Counted from the stretch's first letter, positions 48,543-60,944 are shown. The stretch is 64,000 nt of DNA from Parietaria judaica (GCA_954871525.1 OX940864.1:22810001-22874000); one strand, 5' to 3'. Numbers and translations are program-made. Notes: generated from the letters alone by a model not told the origin.

Positions 48543-51500
48543 TTCGTTTTCAATTGTTCGTTTTCTTATTGTACTTTGAATTTGTAACTTCGCTTGCCTT
48601 TCGAAATTTGGTTGTAGTTATAATTTCCCGTATCCGGCTTCGAGTTTGTTGAATAAAAAACGGATATTTACTTTCTTCTGTTGTTGCATGTTTTATTTAT
48701 TTCATAATTATTTTTTAAATATTTAAAACACTCAAAATAAATTAAGAATTTAAACATTTATTTTTTTCAAAACCGAACTTAAGTACCAAAATGTTAGATT
48801 TGAACAACTAAACGAAATTAGGGACTAAACAATAAATAACAAAAATTCAAAAAAAAACAAATAAAAACCCGGATCCGGATATATCCGGGATTTTTTTCCC
48901 CGGTCCCGGATATATCCGTATCCGGGTTTTTTAAAATAAAAATAAAAAAACTAAAACCCGAATGGGTTTTTTGTATACATTTTGGGGACACTAGCGAGTG
49001 TAGAGCTGCACACGAAGGAATCGCGATGGGTCGCGACGAAAGTCGCCAAAATCGCAAGTTGGTTGGTCGCGATGCGTCGCGATGTGGTCGCGATTTAGTG
49101 AGGAAGGGTGATTCTCGACCAAAAAAAGGGTTCGGCAAAAGTTATTTTTTGTTTCCAATGTTTAATTTTATTAGTTTTTATCCGAATTTAAGTATTAAAT
49201 TATTTAAAATTATTATTTAAACTTTATTTATTTCAAAATTAATATTTTAGTATGTTATAATTTATTATTTTGTAACATATTATTAATTTTGATTTATATG
49301 TTAATTTTTAAGTTGTAAGATATGTTAATAAGTATTAATTTGTAACATATTAATAATTATTAAAAATCTAAAACAAATAAATAAATATGATAAAACAAGA
49401 TATTAAAAAAAAGTTGTATTATTCATTGTGAATATTACAATAAGGTGGAAGAAGTTGTAAATATTCAGTGTAAATATTACAAGATGCCTCACTAAAACCT
49501 CTCTTGAAAAACCCTCCTTAGGGACATAAAACCAAGAGAGGAAAGAGCACATCATATTGGCGTTTACATTGCGTCACTCGGGGAACTAGTCGTTAAACTT
49601 TTCAGTTATCCTCTCCAGCTCGGTTGGTTCGTTCCGTTGGGCGATGGTGGGGTTGCGGAACATCCAATCGTTCAACACCACTGCTTGCTCGAGGTGTGTA
49701 GGAGTTGTTGACGCCCTCCGGTCGTCGATTATATGCTGAGCCGAACTGAATGCGCTCTCCGAAGCAACGCTGGAAATGGGGATGGACAGTATATCCCTCG
49801 CCATTCTCGCCAATATCGGGAATCTTTCCCGTTCATTCTTCCACCATCCAATCACATCGAACTCGACGGAGTCCCGTCGATCCGCAGACCGTAGTATCGC
49901 TTCAATTCTTGCGGTGCGCCGTCCGTGTCTTCCGCTTGTGCCGGTGGCGTACCGAATCCCGATGATTCTCCGCGATCCAGTCTTTGCTTCAGTCTCCGGA
50001 CAAATGCTAGGCCGGTCTTGGTTGGGCTTTCCATCACTGCCCTTCGCTCCGCCTCCACGTTGAACTGTGGGAACCGCCGGTCGTATTCACTGTACAGTTC
50101 ATAAAAAGCTTCATTAACAACCTTAATATAATCAGTGTAATCCACCCCTAGGTTTATCCCGATTGCTAACATCAACGGCCCGAATGTAAAAATAATACGG
50201 GGATCTAAGATAGCACCGAAACAATACGAAAAAGGGGGTGGATCCCAATAACTTTTGAATTTTGCAACCATTCCCTCAATCATGGGCGAAATAACAGGGT
50301 CATTTGCGAATTCAGAAAAAGTGTTTGTAATTTCATATAGACCCGAAAGACCATGATTCAAGGAAGGTTGTCTTTGGTTCGAAAAATTTAAAGTAACAAC
50401 GTAAAAGGGTTTGAGGAATTGGGTGAATTTCTGGGCCGTTTCCCATTCTGCCTCCGTGATCCGCTCCGAGGCCTCTAGTTGGGTGAGGAGGAAAGCGCTT
50501 AACGGTACCCTCTGTCTACACACAACTGAAAGCATTAGATATGTAGAGTTCCATCGTGTATTGTTGTCTAAACCAAACTTATTAGCTTTATGATTGTGCT
50601 CTTTACAAAATCGTCTCCACCTAGCGGTGGTTTGAGAATGCCGGATCCAATCGATAACGCCGCGTATTTTTTCAACGTGACCTGAAATATTTCGTTCGCC
50701 CATTCTAGCAATTAAATTAATAATGTGACACCCACACTTTTGATGTAAAATATTACGAAAAGGAGAACCGGGCAAACTATTTTCTAAGATAGTAATAGCG
50801 GCGTTATTGTTTGCGGCATTGTCTAACGTAATAGAAATAATACGATTTTGCGAGCCCCAATCATTGAATAATTCAATTAATTTATCGGAAATGTTTGTGC
50901 CGGTATGGCGACACTCGAATGGTGACATATTTAAAAGTTTTTGACATGGAACCCAATCATCGTCGACGTAATGGGCGGTCAGACTCAAATAATCGTTTAA
51001 ACTCGGACCGCTCCACAAGTCAGTGGTGAAAGCAACGTTTATGTTTGACATTTTAAAAAACTCGACCAAATAATTTTTTTGCATTTTGTAAGCCTTTTCC
51101 ATGTCCCTGGTATACGTCGTACGGGAAAACTGTTCGTAAGACGGATTAATCCTTTGCATGTATTGTGTATGCGCAGGATTTTCCATCAAACTCATCGGTG
51201 CGCCCGTAGACAGTAACTACTCGAGTGTCCATTTCCGTAAATTTTTGGTGGTAAGAGCACTTACTTATGCTGTGTTTACCTCGTCATCGTTTCCGTAGCA
51301 CGCTTTTTATGTCGCATCAAGTAGCCGGTTCCTTTGTCCCCCGGCGCATCTAGGGTTGTATGGCACTTCTTGCACGTGGCGATCTTGACTCGAATACCGT
51401 TCTCCACACGTCGTTCTTCGTGAAAATATTCCCAGACCTTCGCTCTGTTTGGTCGTCCCCACAACAAGGCCGTAGGATTTTCCCTATTAAAAATATAAGA

Positions 51501-51554
51501 GAGAAAAAAGATTAACAAAATAAAAACTGGTATTAATTTTACATGGATTAAATA

Positions 51555-51868
51555 TTAATATTAATCATATTAATTAATTAAATTTCATATAGTTAATTAA
51601 AAAAGTTAACAAAATAAAAAATGGTATTTTGTATGTGTGGAAATAATTATCAAGCTCTTTTGGACGGAACTCCCCGAGGTTCCACGGCCAGATCGACTGG
51701 AAAGGATGCTATGATCTCGCTTTAGGCCCAAGCTTTTCTAGACAGAACTCCCCGAGGTTCCCAAGCTAGCTTGGAGGAGATTGCAAAGCAAACCTTATTT
51801 AAAAACCAATCTTTTTAAGACACCATAATCCGTAAAAACTTTATAATTATCACCACACATAAAAAATA
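51555..51868 (-). other. conserved intron block shared with hAT-2
   Basis: This is the reverse-complement counterpart of 45871-46180, located in the equivalent intron between the disordered first exon and the BED finger exon. Both GGAACCTCGGGGAGTTCY copies and the CCAAGCT/AGCTTGG pairing are kept. The match fades on both sides into ordinary AT-rich intron. Confidence 0.75.
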
Positions 51869-51978
51869 CCATTTTAATTTCTTTAACTTATTTAAGTAAC
51901 TATTTGAAGTTTAATTAAACTAATATGATTAATTGATTACTAACTAATTAAATTCGAAAATTAAATAACAAAAAATAT

Positions 51979-52286
51979 CAAGAAATTCATTTCTGATGTG
52001 GAAGATCAGTCGGAACCGCAACCACAGAGCATACTAAGACTTTCAAGAAATTCGTTAAAACAACACTTACAAATTGATTATTAAACTAGTATGATTAAAT
52101 GATTATTAACTAATTGAAAAAATTAAACTAAAAAGATTAAATGATTATTAACTAATTGAAAAAATTAAGCTAAAATGATTAAATGATTATTAACTAACAA
52201 AAATTCTCAAGAAAGTCGTTTCTGATGTGGAAGATCAGTCGGAACCGCAACCACAGAGCATACTAAGACTTTCAAGAAATTCGTTA
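51979..52286. repeat. 79-bp direct repeat in the hAT-3 intron
   Basis: Bases 51979-52057 recur at 52208-52286 (offset 229) with only a few differences, including the string GGAAGATCAGTCGGAACCGC. The DNA between contains a second tandem repeat with the motif GATTATTAACTAATTG. The repeat lies upstream of the shared block on the transcribed strand. Confidence 0.85.
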
Positions 52287-53543
52287 TTGATTATTAATTA
52301 TTAATATTTAATTATTGGTTATTAAATATTATTTATTACTAAGAACTAACTTATTAATTATTAAATATTATTAATTAATAAAATAGAAAAATGATGTATA
52401 GCTATACATAGAGAAATGAGTAAATGTTATTACCCGCTTGAAGGACGTCGACCTCGTCGGGGACGGGTAACAGAGGCTTCACCGCTATCTTGATTGGAAG
52501 GTTGAGGAGAACCGCGGTTGTACACCCCGACATTTGAACCACGGATCGAGGGCGGCGTTTGAAAGTCGTCGGGATCGGCATCGTCGGGACATTGAGTTTG
52601 GTCGGGATCGGCATCTTCGGGACCTTGAGGTTCGTCGAGATCGGCACCTACGGGACCTTGAGCTCCGTATTCGGCACTTTCCCGTAACATGAGATTGAAA
52701 AAATGATCGTTATTTCCCCCCTAGATTGAGCCACCGCGTCGACCAATTCTCGGGACACACGTTCGGGATTGGCTTGGTGGTGGGCCAACGCCCGGACTAG
52801 ACTAGGTCTTAGAGACCGCCGTACTGTATCGTCGGGATAATTTGGATTGGGAGGGGAGGGAAATATTTCTCCGGGTAGCATAACGGGAATGTAGTCGTCG
52901 GGCGTAGGCTGCGATGCTCCCCCTAGTAGAAATTGGGGTTGCAAATTCCTGGCCGCCCTTCGACCCCCGGAAGTACCGCCGCTTCTTCGAGACATAATGA
53001 GAGAACTTTTGAACTTGAGAAATTTAGAACTTGAGAACTTGAGAACTTTAGAGCTTTAGAACTTGAGAGAATTTGAGAACTTGAGAACTTGAGAGAATTT
53101 GAGAGACAGATGGAAGATTGTTGGTGAGGAAATGAGGGAGGAAGATGTGGTATTTATAGGGTTTGAGGAGAGGGTGAATAATTATTGTGGTGGGTGAAGT
53201 GGGTGAATAATTGTGAGGAGATAGTGGGTGAAAAGTAATTGAAATTTGAAATTTTTGGGTTGAAATTCGAGTAAAGTGGGTAATAATTGTGGTTGGGTAA
53301 TAAAATTCGGGTAAAAAGTGTGTTATTTATGCCCCAAAAAGACAAAATCACGCGGATCGCTGACGTGGCACGTTGTGGGCCGTCGATTGCTTCACGCGGA
53401 TCACCCTCTGACTCGTCGCGACGCCGCCAGGCCGAAATCGCGACTTTTGCCGCACAGTCGCGACGCGTCGCGATTCGCACTGTAGCAGTCGCGACGCGTC
53501 GAATCGCGTGTTGTGGCGTCGAATGTGCAGCTCTACTAGCGAG

Positions 53544-53954
53544 GAAAGTAAAGGATTCGAATCTCCAAATTGTAATTCTCAACTTTTGGGGAAGGTCCAA
53601 TTTCAAAGTAATAAATTATAAATTTGATGAGGTTGTTTTATAGATTGAACACGTCTGGAAGATCCAATCACAAAAGAATTAGAAGAAAACTAAAACAATA
53701 CCAAAAAAAAAAAATCTAAATATTCGAAAGGAAAATCGAAGCCCAAAGTTATTTTCTAAAAAAAAAACATATTATGAACAGATGTAATGTATAAAATGCG
53801 AAACAAACAAAAAAATATGCAGTCCTTTAATATACAATAGTAAGTTATTAATGATGTTCACTTTCCTAAAATCATATACTCTATCTAGCTTAATAGTACA
53901 GAACGACTTTAAGCCAAACAAAATAAAATTATACTAAACAAAGAGAGCAGGGAA
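53544..53954. other. spacer between hAT-3 and the LTR retrotransposon
   Basis: AT-rich, with no gene seen. Confidence 0.5.
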
Positions 53955-53959
53955 ACTAC

Positions 53960-54791
53960 TATTAGGGGGTAATTTGTAAATGCTATTTAATAAAGGAAAA
54001 TAATTTAGTTAATTATTTTTTTATTAAATAAATCTTTTTTTTTTTACGAAAACGCCTTTGGGAGGCCCGTTTTCACAAAACAGAGTATCCAGATGTTTCT
54101 AAAAATATCGAGATACTCAAAAAAGTCATAGAGTTTGTAAAATTTGGCCTCGGGACACTCCCGGGACCGTAAAACAGGCTCGGGAGCACTCCGGGTGGGC
54201 CCCACAGCCGCTGCCACGTGTCACGCTGCCCCTACAGGCCAGCCAAGGGCCAACTTGCCCCCGCCACGTGTCACTTGCCCCTTCGGACTCACCAAAGGTC
54301 ACCGGGGACTAAAATGAACTATATAATTTTGCCCCGGGGACCACCCGGATAGACCGAAGACCCGTATCAGGCCCCACGATACAGGCCGAGGGATCTAAAT
54401 CTCTGGGAATTATCCGAAGGTCTTAAACACGGAGAGGTTCACATAGCGCGGAAGCCCTGAAGAAAATTCTGGTCCCCGTGACGCCGGTCGAGGGTCTGGT
54501 CCACCAGGGTTCACTGGAAAGTCGATACTGTGATCCTCCCTACACGGTGGTCAGGAATCCGTTTTTGGCGTCCCGAACCTGTAATCCGGGTCAGGCCAAG
54601 CCCTGGCCCTTTAGCGACAGGTAGTGGAGTTTGCCACGAATTTCTAGTCTTGAGTCAGTATAGGGTCCGTTTGACTCGAAAGTCCAGGAGACCAAGCCCG
54701 AGAGTCACAAAAGTCAACAAGACGACATTGGGCCTGTCCCAACACGAGCAATTGGGCCGCTGAGTGTTTGATGCATTTTTCTGCATCAACA
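53960..54791 (+). repeat. 5' LTR (832 bp, internally deleted)
   Basis: It matches the right LTR at both ends. Compared with it, it lacks the segment after GGGGACCACCCG up to GGATAGACCGAAG, and a second segment after AAGAAAATTCTGGT. The first missing part includes the CCTATAAATAGAAGC promoter region. The open frame at 54530-54763 recurs in the other LTR and is LTR sequence, not a gene. Confidence 0.88.
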
Positions 54792-54794
54792 TTT

Positions 54795-54813
54795 TGGCGC
54801 TAGAATGAGGGGG
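54795..54813 (+). other. primer-binding site
   Basis: TGGCGCTAGAATGAGGGGG begins three bases after the LTR end. TGG plus acceptor-stem-like sequence fits priming by a tRNA ending in GCGCCA; I cannot name the tRNA with confidence. Confidence 0.6.
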
Positions 54814-56100
54814 CTCACGAATTTAAGCCTCGAATCCCTACCAGCACATCCGACCACCACGGTCGCTCCACACCAAATACAACGCACGCACACCACCGAC
54901 GAGGCGTCCGTCGTGCATATATATATGTATGTATAAGAACAACATTATACATATGTATATCATAGATATATATAAACCCTATATACATACAGCAAAGCAA
55001 AAAGAAAACATAATATATATATATATATATATACATTATACGTGTATATATATACATATAAGCCCATATATATAAATATATATATAAAACAAGCACAAAG
55101 GTGATCAGAGCTTAAAAAAAAAGAAGCAAATCTGATACGCTCATACGCCATATACATCATACAAGTATATATATATATATATATATATATAATACATAAA
55201 AAAAAAAAAAACACCAAAAGAAAAGAAAGGAAGCAGGTTTTCAGCCAGGTCACAAGCCCACAACACAGCGAAGGCTTCGTCGTCTCCATACCGGGAAACT
55301 TCGCTGTCGTAAGCCGACGAGGCTGCCATAGCGTTTCGACGCAGCGCTAGCAGCCCTAGCCGCTGTCCAGGCCTCGCACGCACAAGACCCTCGCTTAAAC
55401 TCCGCCACGCTGCTTCTTCCCCGGCAAAACGACCAGCACGACGACGACGCCGACGAGCCAAAGCGCCCCGGCACCACGAGGAAGGCCCGCACAAGACCAG
55501 CCCTCTCGCAGAGTTAGGTACTCCATGCACGACCAGCCCCACGTCGACGGGACACGCAACGACATCGCCGGCGCCGGGATCGGAATCGGAATCCTCATCG
55601 CCGTGATCGCATCGACTTCACGGCAAGACCACGCACAGACAAACTCCGCCGCGTGTCTCGCCCGCCGCTCCGAGCTTCTTCGAGCTCGCCAACAGTTTGG
55701 GAGCTACGCCAGGCAGCTCGGCACGGGCGCCGCCGGGGGATTGACACCTCGACGCCAACCGAATCGGCCGGGATCATCGCCAGCCTAAGAGCTTCAAAAA
55801 AAAAAAAAGCGTCTGATCGTCGAAGGAGAAAAGAAGAAAGAAAGAAAAAAGAAAAAAAAGGGGAAGGAGAAAGCCTCCTGATCGAAGAAAGAGAGAAGAA
55901 GAAAGAGGAAAGAGAAAGGAGGAAAGAAGGAAAGAAAAAAGAAAAAAAAGGAAGGAGAAAGCTCTCCTGATCGCAGAAAGAGAAAAGAAGAAGAAAAAAA
56001 AGAGAATAATAAAGAAAGAAAAAAGATAAAAGAAAAAAATGAAAGAGACAAGAATCAGGTATCAACAACACCGCTTCATCATCTTTACTCTGCAAAATAT
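54814..56100. other. retrotransposon leader: AT microsatellites, then GC-rich, then GA-rich DNA
   Basis: TA-rich runs (about 54915-55195) are followed by GC-rich DNA (about 55250-55790) and then an A/G-rich tract (55795-56040). Open frames occur on both strands through the GC- and GA-rich parts, but none shows a gag, zinc-knuckle or pol motif. Confidence 0.55.
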
Positions 56101-58830
56101 ACCGCTGCGCGAGCCCCGCGTATCACGCTCGATACTACCGCAACGACATCGAAGAGCCATCACGGTCACCCCGAACGCCCCAAAAGGCGTCACCACGCAA
56201 AAAAGACCGAGAAAAGCCAGGATCTCAGTCCCGCCGACTCGGCACAAAGACCGAGAAAGGTCAGGATCTCAATCCCGCCGACATAGCACAAGAGACCGAA
56301 CGCCTCAAAAACGTCACTCGGCACAAAGACCGAAAAAGGCCAGGACCTCAATCCCGCCGACTCGGCACAAAAGACCGAGCGCCTCAAAAGCGTCAAAAGG
56401 AAGGAGAAAGCTCCTTATCGAAGAAAGAGAGAAGAAGAAAGAAGAAAGAGGAAAGAGAAAGGAGGAAAGAAGGAAAGAAAAAAGAAAAAAAGGAAGGAGA
56501 AAGCTCCTGATCGAAGAAAGAGAAAAGAAGAAAAAACAAAAAGAAAAGAAAAAAGAAAGAAAGAAAAAAGATAAAAGAAAAAAAAGAAAGAGCCAAGAAT
56601 CAGGTATCAACAACACCGCTTCATCATCTCTTACTCTGCAAAATATATCGATGCGCGAGCCCCGCGTATCACGCTCGGTACTACTGCAACGACATCGAAG
56701 AGCCATCACGGTCACCCCGAACGCCCCAAAAGGCGTCACCGCGCAAAAAAGACCGAGAAAAGCCAGGATCTCAGTCCCGCCGACTTGGCACAAAGACAGA
56801 GAAAGGCCAGGATCTCAATCCCGCCGATTTGGCACAAGAAACCGAACGCCTCAAAAGCGTCACTCGGCACAAAGACCGAGAAAGACCAGGACCTCAATCC
56901 CGCCGACTCGGCACAAAAGACCGAGCGCCTCAAAAGCATCAAAAGGAAGGAGAAAGCTCCTGATCGAAGAAAGAGAGAAGAAGAAAGAGGAAAGAGAAAG
57001 GAGGAAAGAAGGAAAGAAAAAGGAAAAAAAGGAAGGAGAAAGCTTCTGATCGAAGAAAGAGAAAAGAAGAAAAAAGAAAAAGAAAAAGAAAAAGAAAAAG
57101 AAAAAGAAAAAGAAAAAAGAAAGAAAAAAAGGAAAGAGACAAGAATCAGGTATTAACAACACCGCTTCATCATCTCTACTCTGCAAAATATACCGTTGCG
57201 CGAGCCCCGCGTATCACGCTCGGTATTACCGCAACGACATCGAAGAGCCATCACGGTCACCCTGAACGCCCCAAAAGGCATCACCACGCAAAAAAAGACC
57301 GAGAAAAGCCAGGATCTCAGTCCCGCCGACTCGGCACAAAGACCGAGAAAGGTCAGGATCTCAATCCCGCCGACATAGCACAAGAGACCGAACGCCTCAA
57401 AAACGTCACTCGGCACAAAGACCGAAAAAGGCCAGGACCTCAATCCCGCCGACTCGGCACAAAAGACCGAGCGCCTCAAAAGCGTCAAAAGGAAGGAGAA
57501 AGCTCCTGATCGAAGAAAGAGAGAAGAAGAAAGAAGAAAGAGGAAAGAGAAAGGAGGAAAGAAGGAAAGAAAAAAGAAAAAAAGGAAGGAGAAAGCTCCT
57601 GATCGAAGAAAGAGAAAAGAAGAAAAAACAAAAAGAAAAGAAAAAAGAAAGAAAGAAAAAAGATAAAAGAAAAAAAAGGAAAGAGCCAAGAATCAGGTAT
57701 CAACAACACCGCTTCATCATCTCTACTCTGCAAAATATATCGATGCGCGAGCCCCGCGTATCACGCTCGGTACTACTGCAACGACATCGAAGAGCCATCA
57801 CGGTCACCCCGAACGCCCCAAAAGGCGTCACCGCGCAAAAAAGACCGAGTAAAGCCAGGATCTCAGTCCCGCCGACTTGGCACAAAGACAGAGAAAGGCC
57901 AGGATCTCAATCCCGCCGATTTGGCACAAGAAACCGAACGCCTCAAAAGCGTCACTTGGCACAAAGACCGAGAAAGACCAGGACCTCAATCCCGCCGACT
58001 CGGCACAAAAGACCGAGCGCCTCAAAAGCATCAAAAGGAAGGAGAAAGCTCCTGATCGAAGAAAGAGAGAAGAAGAAAGAAGAAAGAGGAAAGAGAAAGG
58101 AGGAAAGAAGGAAAGAAAAAGGAAAAAAAGGAAGGAGAAAGCTTCTGATCGAAGAAAGAGAAAAGAAGAAAAAAGAAAAAGAAAAAGAAAAAGAAAAAGA
58201 AAAAAGAAAGAAAAAAAGGAAAGAGACAAGAATCAGGTATTAACAACACCGCTTCATCATCTCTACTCTGCAAAATATACCGTTGCGCGAGCCCCGCGTA
58301 TCACGCTCGGTATTACCGCAACGACATCGAAGAGCCATCACGGTCACCCTGAACGCCCCAAAAGGCATCACCACGCAAAAAAAGACCGAGAAAAGCCAGG
58401 ATCTCAGCCCCGCCGACTCGGCACAAAGACCGAGAAAGGCCAGGATCTCAATCCCGCCGACTCGGCACAAGAGACCGAACGCCTCAAAAGTGTCACTCGA
58501 CACAAAGACCGAGAAAGGCCAGGACCTCAATCCCGCCGACTCGGGACAAAAGACCGAGCGCCTCAAAAGTGTCACTCGGCACAAAGACCGAGAAAGGCCA
58601 GGATCTCAATCCCGCCGACTCGGCACAAGAGACCGAACGCCTCAAAGCGTCACTCGGCACAAAGACCGAGAAAGGCCAGGACCTCAATCCCGCCGACTCG
58701 GCACAAAAGACCGAGCGTCTCAAAAGCGTCACTCGGCACAAAGACCGAGAAAGGCCGGATCTCATCCTCGCCGACTAAGGCAACAAAGTCCGAATGCTCA
58801 AAGCGTCATCGGCACACCGAGCCGATCACG
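56100..58830 (+). repeat. five-copy tandem repeat of about 545 bp with nested 75-80-bp units
   Basis: The marker GAGCCCCGCG occurs at 56111, 56657, 57202, 57749 and 58289 (spacings 546, 545, 547, 540). Copies 1, 3 and 5 resemble each other more than copies 2 and 4, so the original duplication unit was about 1.09 kb. Within each copy, shorter units built around AAAGACCGAGAAAGGCCAGG and ATCTCAATCCCGCCGACTCG repeat every 75-80 bp and expand further in the last copy (58380-58790). GA-rich blocks separate them. The Lys/Arg-rich open frames on + and Phe/Ser-rich ones on - follow from base composition. Confidence 0.9.
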
Positions 58831-58910
58831 ACGGTGGTCTTCTCCACTGTCGGCTACGTATCCTCAAGTAAACTCGTATCTTTTTTCACTTGTTTTCTAA
58901 ATTCCAGGAA

Positions 58911-59700
58911 GTACCCTTGAATGTACACTGGTTTTATAAAAAAGTGCCCCCCGAGGCATAAATTTTCACTTTTCAGCGTTATCTCTCTTAAAGTATTATG
59001 AATAAAAAGAGCTCTCACGCTCACTCCTTTTATGGAAAAGAAAATATGGCAGGTTATCTCTTAGGAAAACACCCGAAGACGTAAGTGGGAGATTATTTCA
59101 AAAGGTCACCAACTCCGCACACGCAAAACGTGGCTGGTAGGTTATCTCCGGGACACCCCCGTAAACACACGGCAGGTGATCTCTGGGGAAACCCCCAGGA
59201 CCGTAAAGCGTAAGATGGCGAGGTGTCTAGCGAAACGCCCTCATAAACGTAAGCAGAAGTTTTTCCCAGGGACACCCCCATACCTCATTCTGAAAGCAAA
59301 TTCAAATTCCAATAAGTACCCTTGAAGGTACACTGGTTTTATAAAAGAATGTCCCTCGAGGCACAAGTTTTCGCTTTTCAGCGTTGTATCTCCCAAAATA
59401 TTATAAGAATGGCTCTCGAGATCAACCTTTTTACTAAAACGAAAATCTGGAAGGTTATCCCTCGGGAAAACACCTGAAGACGTACATGGGAGGTTATTTC
59501 AAAAGAACGCCGACCCCGCACACGCAAAACGTGGCTGGTAGGTTATCTCTGGGACGCCCCCGTACACACACGGCTTGGTGCTCTTTAGGGACACCCCCAC
59601 GATCGTAAAGCGTAAGACGATAAGGTGTCTAGCGAAGCACCCCCATAAACTTAAACAGAGTGTTCTTCCCAAGGACGCCACCATACATTTGTTTAAAATC
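58911..59700 (+). repeat. two-copy direct repeat of about 405 bp
   Basis: GTACCCTTGAA.GTACACTGG occurs at 58911 and 59316. The downstream order of motifs (AGGTTAT, CGCACACGCAAAACGTGGC, GTAAAGCGTAAGA, AAGG/GAGGTGTCTAGCGAA) is the same in both copies, which are moderately diverged. Confidence 0.85.
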
Positions 59701-60206
59701 GAAAGCTAAAAATTCCCCTACGAGCAAAAATAGTTTCTCGCAAAGCAAAGCCTTCCAAAAAACTAGGGGGTTAATTTTAGGGGGTAATTTTGTAAAGGCT
59801 ATTTAGTAAAGGAAAATAATTTAGTTAATTATTTTTTTATTAAATAAATCTATTTTTTTTTTACCAAAATGCCTTTTGGAGGCCCGTTTTCACAAAATAG
59901 AGTATCCAGATGTTCTTAAAAATATTGAGATACTCAAAAAAGTCATAGAGTTTGTAAAATTTGGCCTCGGGACACTCCCGGGACCGTAAAACAGGCTCGG
60001 GAGCACCCCGGGTGGGCCCACAGGCCCCATAGCCGCTGCCACGTGTCACGCTGCCCCTGCCGGCCAGCCAAGGGCCAACTTGCCCCCGCCACGTGTCACT
60101 TGCCCCTTCGGGCTCACCAAAGGCCACCGGGGACTAAAATGAACTATATAATTTTACCCCGGGGACCACCCAAATTTATAATCACGTTTTAGTCCTCCGA
60201 CTCCCC

Positions 60207-60214
60207 TATAAATA
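60207..60214 (+). promoter_or_regulatory. LTR TATA box, copy 1
   Basis: TATAAATA in CCCCTATAAATAGAAGCTCC; identical boxes lie at 60576-60583 and 60945-60952, one per 369-bp unit. Confidence 0.75.
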
Positions 60215-60575
60215 GAAGCTCCTGTTTCACTAAATGGTAACTCATTTTGAACTTATTCTCACCTCGGGAACTCGCCTAAAACTCTCTCTACCCTCAAATA
60301 TCACTCTAATGTTGAGCGTCGAAGGTGAATCAGCCTCGGGACACTCCCAGGACCGTAAAACAGGCTCGGGAGCACCCCGGGTGGGCCCACAGGCCCCATA
60401 GCCGCTGCCACGTGTCACGCTGCCCCTGCCGGCCAGCCAAGGGCCAACTTGCCCCCGCCACGTGTCACTTGCCCCTTCGGGCTCACCAAAGGCCACCGGG
60501 GACTAAAATGAACTATATAATTTTACCCCGGGGACCACCCGAATTTATAATCACGTTTTAGTCCTCCGACTCCCC

Positions 60576-60583
60576 TATAAATA
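60576..60583 (+). promoter_or_regulatory. LTR TATA box, copy 2
   Basis: Same context as at 60207, in the second 369-bp unit. Confidence 0.75.
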
Positions 60584-60944
60584 GAAGCTCCGGTTTCACT
60601 AAACGGTAACTCATTTTGAACTTATTCTCACCTCGGGAACTCGCCTAAAACTCTCTCTACCCTCAAATATCACTCTAATGTTGAGCGTCGAAGGTGAATC
60701 AGCCTCGGGACACTCCCGGGACCGTAAAACAGGCTCGGGAGCACCCCGGGATGGCCCACAGGCCCCATAGCCGCTGCCACGTGTCACGCTGCCCCTGCCG
60801 GCCAGCCAAGGGCCAACTTGCCCCCGCCACGTGTCACTTGCCCCTTCGGGCTCACCAAAGGCCACCGGGGACTAAAATGAACTATATAATTTTACCCCGG
60901 GGACCACCCGAATTTATAATCACGTTTTAGTCCTCCGACTCCCC

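Larger units (their letters stand above)
44520..48960 (+). mobile_element. hAT-2, hAT transposon with unresolved ends
   Basis: Both sides of the transposase gene carry the same subterminal motif set. At about 44525-44650 there are CCGGATACCGAAATATCCGG and GGATCCGGATATTTCGG. At about 48868-48965 there are CCCGGATCCGGATATATCC and CCGTATCCGGG. This symmetrical arrangement marks the two ends of a hAT element. I could not find a convincing terminal inverted repeat or 8-bp duplication, so the borders are approximate (tens of bases). hAT-3 begins only about 40 bases beyond the right side. Confidence 0.75.
49586..52995 (-). pseudogene. Ac-like hAT transposase of hAT-3, two frameshifts
   Basis: The gene is read on the minus strand. 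The first exon starts at 52995 (MSRRSGGTSGGRRAARN) and is disordered. At a run of six G near 52716 the frame shifts; one extra G would restore continuity into the acidic DADPD-rich tail (to about 52430). After a long intron comes a BED finger exon (about 51485-51278; CKKCHTTLDAPG...YLMRHKK). The main exon (51195-49852, 447 residues) holds the catalytic core: VAFTTDLWSG, IISITLDNAANNNAA, and KCGCHIINLI followed by NTRWNSTYLML. The C-terminal dimerisation domain (MARDILSIPISSVASESAFSSA) lies in another frame, 49586-49930, so a second shift sits near 49900-49950. It is otherwise well preserved. Because one break is at a homopolymer, sequencing error should be considered there. Confidence 0.87.
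48999..53535 (-). mobile_element. hAT-3, complete hAT transposon with 8-bp TSD
   Basis: The identical 8-bp sequence CTAGCGAG flanks the element (48991-48998 and 53536-53543). The ends are TGTAGAGCTGCACA on the left and, on the minus strand, TAGAGCTGCACATTCG on the right; the left end carries two extra bases. Both subterminal regions hold about five TCGCGA palindromes each (49020-49100 and 53415-53510). The 4.5-kb element contains a minus-strand transposase gene. Confidence 0.92.

Noticed and set aside
53548..53570. tRNA-like GATTCGAATC stretch
   Set aside because: It resembles a T-loop, but no acceptor stem, D-arm or anticodon arm can be built around it.
54530..54763. 77-residue frame present in both LTRs (also 61696-61929)
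   Set aside because: Its conservation reflects the two LTR copies of one element; there is no independent evidence of coding.
56039..58920. long Lys/Arg/Glu-rich open frames on + (up to 347 residues) and Phe/Ser/Leu-rich ones on -
   Set aside because: They arise from GA-rich tandem repeats inside the retrotransposon, change frame between repeat copies and contain no gag, zinc-knuckle or enzyme motif.
60242..60865. repeated 84-residue minus-strand frames (MAFGEPEGASDTW...) in the 3' LTR
   Set aside because: They recur only because the 369-bp LTR unit is triplicated. They are promoter-region sequence of the LTR, not genes.
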